A stretch of DNA of 64,000 nt from Allobosea lupini (GTDB lineage Bacteria; Pseudomonadota; Alphaproteobacteria; Rhizobiales; Beijerinckiaceae): contig NZ_FOAN01000002.1 in NCBI RefSeq assembly GCF_900109525.1, positions 496,001 to 560,000 of the forward strand, in the 5' to 3' direction. The notes beneath the pieces are model-generated. The model worked only from the letters and a program-made list of their open reading frames with translations. It was not told the origin of the DNA and made no database searches. The translations under genes and the position numbers were made by a program. Of the stretch, positions 8,248 to 16,882 are shown piece after piece (the stretch's first letter is position 1; the number at the start of each line of letters is the position of its first letter).

Positions 8248-8868
8248 ATGACGTTCAGGCTTCTTTCGCTTTCGGCTCTCGCCACCACGGCGCTCATGGG
8301 CCTCGCCGCTCCGGCGCTCGCCGGCGGCTGCACCAGCTCCTCCTGCTACCGGGCGCCGGTCAGCACTTGCGGCAGCGGCTCCTGCTACAAGCTGGTTTCG
8401 ACCCCACCGGTCTACGGCACCGTCGATGAAAGCTATGTCGTGCGTCCCGAGCGCACCTTCTCGCGGGTCATCCCGGCGCAGTACGACACCGTCACCGAGC
8501 AGGTCGTGATCCAGCCGGAACGCCGCGTCGCCCGCCATATCCCGGCCCAGTACCGGACCGTCTCAGAGAAGGTCCTGATCTCGCCGGCGACCAAGCGCTG
8601 GGAAGTCAGCCGCGACGCCTACGGCCAGACCACCGGCTGCTGGGTGCATGTCCCCGCGCAATACGGCTATCAGCAGCGCACGGTGGAAGTGTCTCCGGCC
8701 TCGGTCGACTACGACGTCATCCCGGCCGTCTATGGCCAGCGCAGCCGCCGCGTAATGGTCAGTGCGTCGCGGGTCGAGCACCAGACCGTGCCGGCCGAGT
8801 ATGCGACGCGGCAGCGTCAGGTCCTTGTCAGCCCCGGCTCGCAGCATTGGGCCAAGGGCGGCTACTGA
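8248..8868 (+). CDS. secreted tandem-repeat protein
   Basis: A 206-residue protein with signal peptide (LLSLSALATTALMGLAAPALA, cleaved near residue 25) and a Cys-containing linker (CTSSSCYRA, CGSGSCYK). The mature part is about six degenerate units of 22-28 residues, each with a PAxY turn followed by an R/T-rich strand and a V-x-V-x-P strand: PPVYGTVDESYVVRP, IPAQYDTVTEQVVIQP, IPAQYRTVSEKVLISP, VPAQYGYQQRTVEVSP, IPAVYGQRSRRVMVS, VPAEYATRQRQVLVSP. This suggests a beta-rich solenoid or fibre outside the inner membrane. The start at 8248 is chosen over 8176 because it begins the signal peptide. I do not know the function. Confidence 0.75.
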   Translation: MTFRLLSLSALATTALMGLAAPALAGGCTSSSCYRAPVSTCGSGSCYKLVSTPPVYGTVDESYVVRPERTFSRVIPAQYDTVTEQVVIQPERRVARHIPAQYRTVSEKVLISPATKRWEVSRDAYGQTTGCWVHVPAQYGYQQRTVEVSPASVDYDVIPAVYGQRSRRVMVSASRVEHQTVPAEYATRQRQVLVSPGSQHWAKGGY

Positions 8869-8918
8869 GTTTTCCAAGTTTTCTTCGTAGTACCTGTCAC
8901 CACGTAAAAACACCTCAC

Positions 8919-8945
8919 GCCCCGGCCTCGGCCGGGGCTTTTTTC
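8919..8945 (+). terminator. rho-independent terminator
   Basis: Stem gccccggcc / ggccggggc with a tight loop, followed by six T residues (8939-8944). It ends the secreted repeat-protein gene. Confidence 0.92.
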
Positions 8946-8990
8946 TTGTTTGGCATCAACGCTGAAGAGGTGGGCGAGTCGCCCTCATCC

Positions 8991-9086
8991 GTCATAGTCG
9001 GGCTTGTGCCGACCATCCACGTCATCGCGTTCTCGATCGCATCCGGCGTTCAAGACATGGATGCTCGCCACAGGGGCGAGCATGAC
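8991..9086. repeat. dispersed palindromic repeat family B, copy 1
   Basis: Left part: gtcatagtcgggcttgtgcc then gaccatccacgtc. Right part: gttcaagacatggatgctcg then ccacaggggcgagcatgac. The outer and inner parts are each imperfect inverted repeats. Further copies at 12588-12679 and 46494-46590, and a short version near 53240-53265. Confidence 0.8.
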
Positions 9087-9125
9087 GCGAATGGATCAAT
9101 GTCGAGATCGAAAGGTCGCCGACGC

Positions 9126-9395
9126 TCAGGCCAGCCCGCCGGTCAGCAGGATCAGCACGCCGATGCCGAGGGCGAAGGCCAGGATGCGGGCCGGCATGGA
9201 GAACAAGGTGCCGGGCGGCTGCTTTGTCATGAGGCCGGCGGCGACCTCGACCAAAGCGAGCGCCAGCAGCACATAGACGAAGGGCGGGAAGGTCCCCCCT
9301 CTGGCGATCCAGCCGGTATTGACCGCAAGCGAGGCGAGCGCGCCAAGGCCGATGCCGGCCGCGGCGAAGAATTGCTCGGGCCGGCTGAAACGCAT
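9126..9395 (-). CDS. small membrane protein of unknown function
   Basis: An 89-residue protein with three hydrophobic segments (about residues 8-28, 36-56 and 68-88). The start at 9395 (MRFSRPEQFF) has GAGG just upstream and lies seven bases after the infA stop, so it is the last gene of a helicase-infA transcript. I do not recognise a family; its length and topology suggest a small integral membrane protein. Confidence 0.65.
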   Translation of the reverse strand: MRFSRPEQFFAAAGIGLGALASLAVNTGWIARGGTFPPFVYVLLALALVEVAAGLMTKQPPGTLFSMPARILAFALGIGVLILLTGGLA

Positions 9396-9402
9396 CGTAA
9401 CC

Positions 9403-9672
9403 TCAGCGCCGGCGGAAGTTCTGCGGCCGCGGCGGCATCGGGCCGGGGCTGGCGGTCTTCTGGCGGAAGTTGATCCGGCCACGATCGAGATCGTAAGGCG
9501 ACATCTCGACGACCACGCGGTCGCCGGCGATGGTGCGGATGCGGTTCTTCTTCATCTTGCCGGCCGCATAGGCCAGGATGACGTGGTCATTGTCGAGCTT
9601 GACCCGGTAGTTGCCGTCCGGAAGCACCTCGACCACGGTGCCGTCGAATTCGAGCAGTTCTTCTTTCGCCAT
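9403..9672 (-). CDS. infA: translation initiation factor IF-1
   Basis: An OB-fold S1-type RNA-binding protein that occupies the ribosomal A site during initiation. Seen: [20 protein letters not shown], the [19 protein letters not shown] strand pair and [20 protein letters not shown]. It has 89 residues where the usual length is 72; the extra residues are a basic, Pro-rich tail ending NFRRR. Many Alphaproteobacteria carry a second IF-1 with such a tail, so this may be a paralogue. It lies about 75 bases after the RhlE-like helicase gene and just before a small membrane protein. Confidence 0.93.
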   Translation of the reverse strand: MAKEELLEFDGTVVEVLPDGNYRVKLDNDHVILAYAAGKMKKNRIRTIAGDRVVVEMSPYDLDRGRINFRQKTASPGPMPPRPQNFRRR

Positions 9673-9745
9673 TCGCTGATCCTTCGTCTTGTCCTCGGCG
9701 CGGGGCCAGGCCAGCTAGGCCGGGCCCCAGCGGTTACGGCGCCTG

Positions 9746-11278
9746 TCAGTTCGGGCGCCGCCCGCCGCCGCCGGTGCGTCGTTGTCCCGTTCTTTGCTGC
9801 AAGAACGCGACGCCGCCAAGTCCTTCCTTGCCGGAAGCCGCGTCTTTTCGCCCGCCGCCCCCATCCTGGCGTTGGGCCGGACGCTCATGACGCTGCTGCT
9901 CCGGACGTGCCTGCTGCTGGCGCGGCTGGCTCGGACGGGACTGCTCGCGGCGCGGGTCCTGACGCTCGCCCTGCTCGGTGCGCTGGCCATTGCGGCCCTG
10001 CGCACCCCGGCCGTCGCGGCGCTGCCCCTGACCCGGCTGCTGTCCGTTCTGCGGGCGCCCCTGCCCGCGGCCACCACGGTTCTGCGGCGGCTTCTTCGGG
10101 GTGCGGCCATCCCAATGCGGCACGTCGCCGACCGGGGTGAGCGCGATCTTGGTCAGCTTCTCGATCGCGGCGAGATCGCCGCGCTCTTCCGGCGTGCAGA
10201 AGGCGATGGCGAGACCCGAGGCGCCGGCGCGCGCAGTGCGGCCGATGCGGTGGACATAGGTCTCGGGCACGTTCGGCAGGTCGAAATTGACGACATGGCT
10301 GATGCCGTCGACATCGATGCCGCGCGCCGCGATGTCGGTCGCGACCAGGATGCGAAGCTCGCCGTCGCGGAAGGCGCCCAGCGCCCGCTCGCGCTGGCCC
10401 TGGCTCTTGTTGCCATGGATCGCGGCGGACGCGATGCCGGCCTGCTCGAGCTGGCGCACGACCTTGTCGGCGCCGTGCTTGGTGCGGGTGAAGACGATGG
10501 CGCGTTCCATCTCCGGAACGCTCAGGGTCTTCGCCAGCAAGGCCGGCTTCTGGCCGGCTTCGGTGAAGATGACGCGCTGGTCGATCTTCTCGGCTGTGGT
10601 CGCGACGGGCGCGACCGCGACCTCGACCGGATCGGTCAGGTAGGCGGAGGCGATCTCGCGGATCGCCTTCGGCATGGTCGCCGAGAACAGCAGGGTCTGG
10701 CGCTGCTTCGGGATCAGCGTCGCAATCTTGCGCAGCGCGTGGATGAAGCCGAGGTCGAGCATCTGGTCGGCTTCGTCCAGCACCAGGAACTCGATCTCGC
10801 GCAGCGAGACCGCGCGCTGGTCGACGAGGTCGAGCAGGCGGCCAGGGGTCGCGACGAGGATGTCGACATGCTGGCCGAGCGCGCGGATCTGCTTGCCGAC
10901 CGGCACGCCGCCGAAGATCACCGTCGACTTCAGCGAGGTGAACTGGGCGTAGGTGCGGATGCTGGCCTCGATCTGGGCGGCGAGCTCACGCGTCGGCGAC
11001 AGGATCAGGGCGCGCACCGAACGCGGCTGCATGCGCCGCGGCTGGTTGAGCAGGCGGTGCAGCATCGGCAGGGAGAAAGCGGCGGTCTTGCCGGTGCCGG
11101 TCTGGGCGGCTCCGAGCAGGTCACGGCCATCGCGAATCGAAGGGATCGCCTGCGCCTGGATCGGCGTCGGCGTCTCATAACCTTCGGCGGCGAGCGCTTT
11201 GAGAAGCGGCTCGGCCAGGCCGAGGTCGGTAAATTTGGTCAAATCAGGTCTTTCTGAGCCGAACGAAATGGGGCGCAC
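9746..11278 (-). CDS. DEAD-box RNA helicase, RhlE-like
   Basis: An ATP-dependent RNA helicase. Motifs in order: Q motif (TPTPIQAQAIPSI), I AQTGTGKT, Ia PTRELA, GG, Ib TPGRLLDL, II DEAD, III SAT, IV IVFTRTK, V ATDIAARGIDV, VI HRIGRTARAG. The last 115 residues are a Gln/Arg/Gly-rich basic tail (repeated GQ, RGG and RPxQ), common in RhlE helicases and likely to bind RNA. The frame opens with a GTG at 11278; a TTG at 11242 (LTKFTDLGL) matches the usual family start better and may be the true one. Its neighbours cspA upstream and infA downstream point to RNA remodelling in cold or translation. Confidence 0.92.
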   Translation of the reverse strand: MRPISFGSERPDLTKFTDLGLAEPLLKALAAEGYETPTPIQAQAIPSIRDGRDLLGAAQTGTGKTAAFSLPMLHRLLNQPRRMQPRSVRALILSPTRELAAQIEASIRTYAQFTSLKSTVIFGGVPVGKQIRALGQHVDILVATPGRLLDLVDQRAVSLREIEFLVLDEADQMLDLGFIHALRKIATLIPKQRQTLLFSATMPKAIREIASAYLTDPVEVAVAPVATTAEKIDQRVIFTEAGQKPALLAKTLSVPEMERAIVFTRTKHGADKVVRQLEQAGIASAAIHGNKSQGQRERALGAFRDGELRILVATDIAARGIDVDGISHVVNFDLPNVPETYVHRIGRTARAGASGLAIAFCTPEERGDLAAIEKLTKIALTPVGDVPHWDGRTPKKPPQNRGGRGQGRPQNGQQPGQGQRRDGRGAQGRNGQRTEQGERQDPRREQSRPSQPRQQQARPEQQRHERPAQRQDGGGGRKDAASGKEGLGGVAFLQQRTGQRRTGGGGRRPN

Positions 11279-11400
11279 GTGGTGAACGGAAGCGCCTCGA
11301 CATGCCGTCTCGGTCTACGCATGGTCTCTTTCCGCCCGGCGAACCGCTAGCCACTGCGCCGGAGGATGTCGTGTGTCGCGGGCCTTGAGGCTCGCGTCTT

Positions 11401-11430
11401 GAAAACGGGCGGACGCTGATGGCCCGCCCG
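11401..11430 (-). terminator. probable terminator of cspA
   Basis: Arms cgggcgg (11406-11412) and ccgcccg (11424-11430) around an 11-base loop. Read on the minus strand the stem is followed by TTTTC, 11 bases past the cspA stop. Confidence 0.6.
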
Positions 11431-11440
11431 ATAGGTGTCT

Positions 11441-11650
11441 TCAGTTGGCGACGAGGTTGCCAGCCGAGGACTTGCCGGTCTTGCGATCGGCGATCAGCTC
11501 GTAGGAGACGACCTGGCCTTCGCGCAGCTCGCGCAGGCCGGCGCGCTCGACAGCGCTGATGTGGACGAAAATATCCGGGCCGCCGGCCTCAGGGGTGATG
11601 AAGCCGTAGCCCTTGGTGGCGTTGAACCACTTGACGGTGCCCTTGTTCAT
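11441..11650 (-). CDS. cspA: cold shock protein, CspA family
   Basis: A 69-residue single-strand nucleic acid chaperone with the five-strand cold shock domain. RNP1 is KGYGFITP and RNP2 is IFVHISAV; the protein opens [22 protein letters not shown] lies about a dozen bases before the ATG. The leader contains a 12-bp long-range inverted repeat that ends right at this ribosome site (11668-11679 with 11746-11757). The gene is followed by its own terminator, so it is likely monocistronic. Which of several Csp paralogues this is cannot be told. Confidence 0.95.
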   Translation of the reverse strand: MNKGTVKWFNATKGYGFITPEAGGPDIFVHISAVERAGLRELREGQVVSYELIADRKTGKSSAGNLVAN

Positions 11651-11667
11651 AGCGGGACTAATCCTTG

Positions 11668-11757
11668 CACTTCAGATCCGCGTATTCGTGGAACCCATGA
11701 CCGGACGCGCGGACGCCTTGCCATGGTCTTGTATCGACGTGTGGTGGATCTGAAGTG
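11668..11757 (-). promoter_or_regulatory. long-range hairpin in the cspA leader
   Basis: cacttcagatcc (11668-11679) is the exact complement of ggatctgaagtg (11746-11757), 66 bases apart. In the minus-strand transcript the second arm ends directly before the CAAGGA ribosome site of cspA. Cold shock genes of other bacteria have long structured leaders that refold with temperature, so a regulatory role is plausible but not shown. Confidence 0.5.
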
Positions 11758-11876
11758 GCCCGCCGGTCGGAATACCCGCGCGGAGGATTGGCCAGAACCG
11801 GCCGCATCTCGTCTTACATCGGTGGACCTAGCACAAATTGCAAGGTCGGTCCAGTTTGCAGGCCAAAGCCCCGCCC

Positions 11877-12572
11877 TCAGCCGATCTCGTGCACCAGATC
11901 GACCAGCCCGCCGAGATCGGACAGCTTGCGGAAACGGACCTCGCCTGCCGGCTCCTCGGCATGCTCCAGCGCCCAGGTCAGCTCATGCGGCACATGCGCG
12001 GCCCAGGCGCCGGCGGCGAGCGCCGGCACGATATCCGACTTCAGCGAGTTGCCGACCATCATCGACCGCACCGGCCCGTCGCCATGGCGGGCGAAGAGCT
12101 TCTCATAGGTCGCGGCGCTCTTGTCGCTGACGATTTCGACCGCGTCGAAGAAATCGCCGAGGCCGGACTGGGCCAGCTTGCGCTCCTGGTCGAAGAGATC
12201 GCCCTTGGTGATCAGTACCAGCCGGTAGCGGCCTGCGAGACTAGCGAGCGTCTCCTGCGCATGCGGCAAGGTCTCGACCGGATGGGCCAGCATCTCGCGG
12301 CCGGCGGCGAGAATTTCACCGATCACCGCCGGCGCAACCTGGCCGCGCGTGATCTCGAGCGCTGTCTCGATCATCGAGAGGGTAAAGCCCTTGATGCCGA
12401 AGCCGTAGAAGGCAAGGTTGCGCTTCTCGGCCTCGAGCAGCTTGCCGGAGATCTCAGCCGCTTCGCCATGCTCGCCGAGCAGCGCGACGAAGCGGTCTTC
12501 CGTCAGCCGGAAGAACTGCTCGTTCTGCCAGAGCGTGTCGTCGGCATCGAAGCCGATGGTGGTGAGGTTCAC
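11877..12572 (-). CDS. HAD-superfamily hydrolase
   Basis: A 231-residue haloacid dehalogenase-like phosphatase. Motif I is GFDADDTLWQNE (nucleophile Asp and acid Asp), motif II LVLITKGD, motif III the Lys near DKSAATYEKL, and motif IV VGNSLKSDIVPALAAG. A helical cap lies between I and II. The start is set at GTG 12572 (VNLTTIGFD), which has GAGGTGG nine bases upstream; an ATG at 12617 would translate part of dispersed repeat B. The substrate is unknown. It stands alone between cspA and ppdK. Confidence 0.85.
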   Translation of the reverse strand: MNLTTIGFDADDTLWQNEQFFRLTEDRFVALLGEHGEAAEISGKLLEAEKRNLAFYGFGIKGFTLSMIETALEITRGQVAPAVIGEILAAGREMLAHPVETLPHAQETLASLAGRYRLVLITKGDLFDQERKLAQSGLGDFFDAVEIVSDKSAATYEKLFARHGDGPVRSMMVGNSLKSDIVPALAAGAWAAHVPHELTWALEHAEEPAGEVRFRKLSDLGGLVDLVHEIG

Positions 12573-12587
12573 GGTCACGGCCACCTC

Positions 12588-12679
12588 GTCATGGTCGGGC
12601 TTGCCCCGACCATCCACGTCTTCCTTCGGGCAGCTTGGTGTTCAAGACGTGGATGCTCACAACAAGGGCGAGCATGACG
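12588..12679. repeat. dispersed palindromic repeat family B, copy 2
   Basis: gtcatggtcgggcttgcccc then gaccatccacgtc, and on the right gttcaagacgtggatgctca then caagggcgagcatgac. Same layout as copy 1 (8991-9086). It sits between the HAD hydrolase start and the ppdK stop. Confidence 0.85.
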
Positions 12680-12702
12680 GCTTGTTTCCCGCACCTGCTG
12701 CC

Positions 12703-15387
12703 TCACGCGTCCTTGGCCTTGATCGCCCCCAGCGCTGCCTGCGCGGCAGCGAGGCGCGCGATCGGCACGCGGAAGGGCGAGCAGGAGACATAATCCAGCC
12801 CGACGCTCTCGCAGAAGCCGATCGAGGCGGGGTCGCCGCCGTGCTCGCCGCAGATGCCGAGCTTGATGTTCGGACGCGTCTTGCGGCCGCGTTCTACGGC
12901 GATCCTGACCAGCTCGCCAACGCCGTCCTGGTCGATCGTCACGAAGGGATCGGATTCGAGCAGGCCGCGCGCCGTATAGGAGCCAAGGAAGGAGCCGGCG
13001 TCGTCGCGGCTGATGCCGAGCGTGGTCTGCGTCAGGTCGTTGGTGCCGAAGGAGAAGAACTCGGCACTCCCCGCGATCTCCTCCGCCCGCAGCGCGGCGC
13101 GCGGCAGTTCGATCATGGTGCCGACCTGATAGGTGAACTCCGTGCCGCTCTCCTTTTTCACGGCCTCCGCCATCGCGTCGATCCGGCTCTTGACCAGGTC
13201 GAGCTCGGGCGCGCCCATGACGAGCGGCACCATGACCTCCGGGATGACGGGATGGCCGGTCTCCTTGGCGGCGATCACCGCCGCCTCGAAGATCGCCCGC
13301 GCCTGCATCTCGGCGATCTCGGGATAGGCGACCGCGAGGCGCACGCCGCGGAAGCCGAGCATCGGGTTGAACTCGTGGAGTTCGGTAGCCCGGCGCTTCA
13401 GCTTGTCGGCGGTCGTGCCCATCGCCGCCGCGACCTCGGCGATCTCCTCGTCGGTATGCGGCAGGAACTCGTGCAGCGGCGGATCGAGCAGGCGGATCGT
13501 GACCGGCAGGCCCTGCATGATGGTGAAGAGCTCGACGAAGTCCTGGCGCTGCATCGGCAGGAGCTTGGCAAGAGCGGCGCGGCGACCCTTCTCGTCCTCG
13601 GCCAGGATCATCTCGCGGACGGCAAGGATGCGGCCGGCATCGAAGAACATGTGCTCGGTGCGGCAAAGGCCGATGCCCTCGGCGCCGAATTCGCGGGCCG
13701 CCTTGGCGTCGCGCGGCGTCTCGGCATTGGCGCGGATTTTCAGGCGCCGCACCTTGTCGGCCCAGCCCATCAGCGTCCGGAAGTCGCCGGAGAGCTCGGG
13801 CTGCTGCATCTTGACCTCGCCGAGCAGCACCTGGCCGTTGCTGCCGTCGATGGTGACGAAGTCGCCGGCTTTCAGCGTGGTCGGACCGACGGTCATCGTG
13901 CCCTTGGCGTAGTCGACGCGGATCTGGCCGGCGCCGGAGACGCAGGGCTTGCCCATGCCACGCGCCACGACCGCCGCATGCGAGGTCATGCCGCCGCGCG
14001 TGGTCAGGATGCCTTCGGCGGCGTGCATGCCGTGAATGTCCTCCGGCGAGGTCTCGACGCGGACGAGAATGACCTTCTTGCCTGCCTTCTTGCCGGCCTC
14101 GGCCGCCTCGGAGGTGAAGACGATCTCGCCGGCGGCGGCGCCGGGCGAGGCCGGCAGGCCGGCGGTCAGCACGCGCCGCTCAGCCTTGGTGTCGATCGTC
14201 GGATGAAGGAGCTGGTCGAGCGCGCCGGGCTCGACGCGGCCGACCGCTTCATTCTCGGTGATCAGGCCCTCGCGGGCGAGATCGACTGCGATCTTGAGCG
14301 CCGCCTTGGCGGTGCGCTTGCCGGAGCGGGTCTGCAGCATCCAGAGCTTGCCCTCCTGGATGGTGAACTCCATGTCCTGCATGTCGCGATAGTGCTTTTC
14401 GAGGATGCCGTAGATGCGGCAGAGCTCGGCATAAGCTTCCGGCATCGCCTTCTCCATCGAAGGCTTGTCGGATTTGGCGGCGAGCTTGGCCGCCTCGGTG
14501 ATATCCTGCGGCGTGCGGATGCCGGCGACGACGTCCTCGCCCTGGGCGTTGATCAGGAACTCGCCATAGAGCGCGTTCTCGCCGGTCGAGGGATTGCGGG
14601 TGAAGGCGACGCCGGTCGCCGAGGTCTCGCCCATATTGCCGAAGACCATCGACTGGACGTTGACCGCCGTGCCCCAGGAGGCCGGGATGCTGTTGAGCTC
14701 GCGATACTTGATGGCGCGGGCGTTCATCCAGGACGAGAAGACGGCGCCGACTGCGCCCCAGAGCTGCTGCTGCGGATCCTGCGGGAAGTCGGAACCGAGC
14801 TCCTTCTTTACGATCTCCTTGTACTTGCCGACCAGAACCTTCCAGTCGTCGGCCGAGAGATCGGTGTCGAGATGCAGGCCCTTGCGCTCCTTGTAGTCTT
14901 CGAGCGCCTCCTCGAAATGGCCGTGGTCGATGTCGAGCACGACGTTCGAGTACATGGTGATGAAGCGGCGATAGCTGTCATAGGCGAAGCGGGCATCGCC
15001 CGAGGCCTTGGCCACCGCCTCGACCGTGACGTCGTTGAGGCCGAGATTGAGGACCGTGTCCATCATGCCCGGCATCGAGGCGCGGGCGCCGGAGCGGACC
15101 GAGACCAGCAGCGGATTGGCCGGGTCACCAAAGGTCTTGCCGGTGAGCTTGGCCATGCCGGCGAGCGCGTCCTTGACCTGCCCGTCGAGCTCGGCCGGAA
15201 AGCTCTTGCCGTTGTCGTAATACCAGGTGCAGACCTGCGTGGTGATGGTGAAGCCCGGAGGCACCGGAAGCCCCAGATTGCTCATCTCGGCCAGGTTCGC
15301 GCCCTTGCCGCCGAGCAGGTTCTTCATGCCCGCCTCGCCTTCGGCCTTGCCGTCGCCGAAGGTGTAGACCCACTTCTGCCCTGCCAT
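12703..15387 (-). CDS. ppdK: pyruvate, phosphate dikinase
   Basis: An 894-residue enzyme, the standard length, that interconverts pyruvate, ATP and phosphate with phosphoenolpyruvate, AMP and pyrophosphate. Domains in order: nucleotide-binding (FGDGKAEGEAGMKNLLGGKG at the N-terminus, later RSGARASMPGMMDTVLNLG), the swivelling phosphohistidine domain (GGMTSHAAVVARGMGKPCVSG, with the catalytic His), and the C-terminal PEP/pyruvate barrel (GICGEHGGDPASIGF, with the catalytic Cys). It supplies PEP for gluconeogenesis on C2-C4 substrates, which suits an organism with the ethylmalonyl-CoA pathway. It is transcribed alone. Confidence 0.97.
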   Translation of the reverse strand: MAGQKWVYTFGDGKAEGEAGMKNLLGGKGANLAEMSNLGLPVPPGFTITTQVCTWYYDNGKSFPAELDGQVKDALAGMAKLTGKTFGDPANPLLVSVRSGARASMPGMMDTVLNLGLNDVTVEAVAKASGDARFAYDSYRRFITMYSNVVLDIDHGHFEEALEDYKERKGLHLDTDLSADDWKVLVGKYKEIVKKELGSDFPQDPQQQLWGAVGAVFSSWMNARAIKYRELNSIPASWGTAVNVQSMVFGNMGETSATGVAFTRNPSTGENALYGEFLINAQGEDVVAGIRTPQDITEAAKLAAKSDKPSMEKAMPEAYAELCRIYGILEKHYRDMQDMEFTIQEGKLWMLQTRSGKRTAKAALKIAVDLAREGLITENEAVGRVEPGALDQLLHPTIDTKAERRVLTAGLPASPGAAAGEIVFTSEAAEAGKKAGKKVILVRVETSPEDIHGMHAAEGILTTRGGMTSHAAVVARGMGKPCVSGAGQIRVDYAKGTMTVGPTTLKAGDFVTIDGSNGQVLLGEVKMQQPELSGDFRTLMGWADKVRRLKIRANAETPRDAKAAREFGAEGIGLCRTEHMFFDAGRILAVREMILAEDEKGRRAALAKLLPMQRQDFVELFTIMQGLPVTIRLLDPPLHEFLPHTDEEIAEVAAAMGTTADKLKRRATELHEFNPMLGFRGVRLAVAYPEIAEMQARAIFEAAVIAAKETGHPVIPEVMVPLVMGAPELDLVKSRIDAMAEAVKKESGTEFTYQVGTMIELPRAALRAEEIAGSAEFFSFGTNDLTQTTLGISRDDAGSFLGSYTARGLLESDPFVTIDQDGVGELVRIAVERGRKTRPNIKLGICGEHGGDPASIGFCESVGLDYVSCSPFRVPIARLAAAQAALGAIKAKDA

Positions 15388-15707
15388 AGCCTGCCTTTCC
15401 CAACGTTGTCGCCGACATCAACGCCGGCGGGTACGCCTGGTTTCGCATTTGCGGTGCCCGCTTGTTGCAGCGCACCGGGTGCGGGGGTGGTCATGCCGAA
15501 AACCGGATGAACAATCAATGATCATGCCGCGGAGCCAGCCCACCCAACCTTCAATTCTGGGCGGCCTGGCGACCGGTCGCGCAATATGGCCAAGGTCAGC
15601 GCCGCGCGATAGGGTACCGTCCCCGCCTTTCGAGCAGCGACGACCGCCGCCGATCCGATGGTCGCCAGCGCCACACTCGCCGAGCCAGAACGACACCGAA
15701 GCCAACG
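15388..15707. other. intergenic region between divergent ppdK and lldD-like genes
   Basis: About 320 bases that must hold both promoters. I see no gene, strong palindrome or repeat family member. Confidence 0.4.
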
Positions 15708-16853
15708 ATGCGCCTGAACGCCTGTCACAACTTCCACGACTTCCGGACCCTCGCCAGGAAGCGGCTGCCGGGCCCGATCTTCAACTACATCGATGGCGGG
15801 TCCGACGACGAGGTCACGCTGCGGCGCAACTCCGAGAGCTTCGAACGTTGCGACCTCGTTCCGAGCGTGCTGCGCGGCGTGAGCAGCCTCGACACCTCCG
15901 TCACCGTGATGGGCCAGAAGCTCGCCGTGCCGTTCTACTGCTCGCCGACAGCCCTGCAGCGCCTCTTCCATCATCAGGGCGAGCGTGCCGTCGCCGCCGC
16001 GGCCGCGCGCTATGGCACCATGTTCGGCGTATCCTCGCTCGGCACGATCAGCCTCGAGGAACTGCGAAAGGCCCATAGCGGCCCGCAGGTCTACCAGTTC
16101 TATTTCCACAAGGACCGCGGCCTGAACCGGGCGATGATGGAGCGCGCCAAGAGCGCCGGCGTCAACGTGATGATGCTGACCGTCGACAGCATCACCGGCG
16201 GCAATCGCGAGCGCGACCTGCGGACCGGCTTCTCGATCCCGTTCCGGCTCAACCTCGCCGGCATCACCCAGTTCGCGATCAAGCCGCAATGGGCGCTGAA
16301 CTACCTCACCCACGAGAAATTCAGCCTGCCGCAGCTCGACAGCCACGTCGACATGGGCGGCGGCGCAATGTCGATCAGCCGCTATTTCACCGAAATGCTC
16401 GACCCGGCGATGACCTGGGGCGACGTCGCCGAGATGGTCAAGCTGTGGTCGGGGCAGTTCTGCCTAAAGGGCATCATGTCCGTCGCCGATGCGAAGCGCG
16501 CAGTAGAGATCGGCTGCACCGGCATCATCCTCTCCAACCATGGCGGCCGGCAGCTCGACGGTTCCCGCGCCGCCTTCGACCAGCTCGCCGAGATCGTCGA
16601 CGCTGTCGGCGACAAGATCGACGTGATCATGGATGGCGGCATCCAGCGCGGCACGCATGTGCTGAAGGCCCTGTCGCTCGGCGCCAAGGCAGTCGGCATC
16701 GGGCGCTACTACCTCTACCCGCTCGCGGCGGCAGGCCAGCCGGGTGTCGAACGCGCGCTCGGCCAGCTCAAGACGGAAGTCGAGCGCAGCATGAAGCTGA
16801 TGGGCGTCACCAGTCTCGACCAGCTCTCGCGCGAGAATTTACGGTTCAGGTAG
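15708..16853 (+). CDS. lldD: FMN-dependent alpha-hydroxy-acid dehydrogenase (L-lactate dehydrogenase type)
   Basis: A 381-residue TIM-barrel flavoenzyme. Seen: FNYIDGGSDDEVTLRRN (FMN/substrate Tyr), YCSPTALQRLFHHQGE, VYQFYFHKDRG, LTVDSITGGNRERDLR (substrate loop), KGIMSVADAKRAVEIGC (FMN Lys), SNHGGRQLDG (catalytic His and Arg) and MDGGIQRGTHVLKAL. The family oxidises L-lactate, glycolate or mandelate, passing electrons to quinone or oxygen. LldD is the best guess from overall similarity, and the symbol is tentative. No lactate permease or regulator gene is adjacent. Confidence 0.82.
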   Translation: MRLNACHNFHDFRTLARKRLPGPIFNYIDGGSDDEVTLRRNSESFERCDLVPSVLRGVSSLDTSVTVMGQKLAVPFYCSPTALQRLFHHQGERAVAAAAARYGTMFGVSSLGTISLEELRKAHSGPQVYQFYFHKDRGLNRAMMERAKSAGVNVMMLTVDSITGGNRERDLRTGFSIPFRLNLAGITQFAIKPQWALNYLTHEKFSLPQLDSHVDMGGGAMSISRYFTEMLDPAMTWGDVAEMVKLWSGQFCLKGIMSVADAKRAVEIGCTGIILSNHGGRQLDGSRAAFDQLAEIVDAVGDKIDVIMDGGIQRGTHVLKALSLGAKAVGIGRYYLYPLAAAGQPGVERALGQLKTEVERSMKLMGVTSLDQLSRENLRFR

Positions 16854-16882
16854 AACCGGCTCCGCCACGTCTCACAGACGTC

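Noticed and set aside
8991..9086. CRISPR-like array, suggested by repeated units
   Set aside because: The units are palindromes at distant sites with no regular spacers and no cas genes.
9782..11257. Open frame of about 490 codons opposite the RNA helicase
   Set aside because: Antisense shadow; the minus-strand frame has all helicase motifs.
12573..12617. Earlier ATG start for the HAD hydrolase
   Set aside because: The extra codons lie in dispersed repeat B, and a GTG with a good ribosome site gives the normal family N-terminus.
12418..15510. Long open frame of about 1030 codons on the plus strand opposite ppdK
   Set aside because: It is antisense to a complete, motif-confirmed pyruvate phosphate dikinase. 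Its translation is His/Arg/Leu/Gly-rich without domains, a typical shadow in high-GC DNA.
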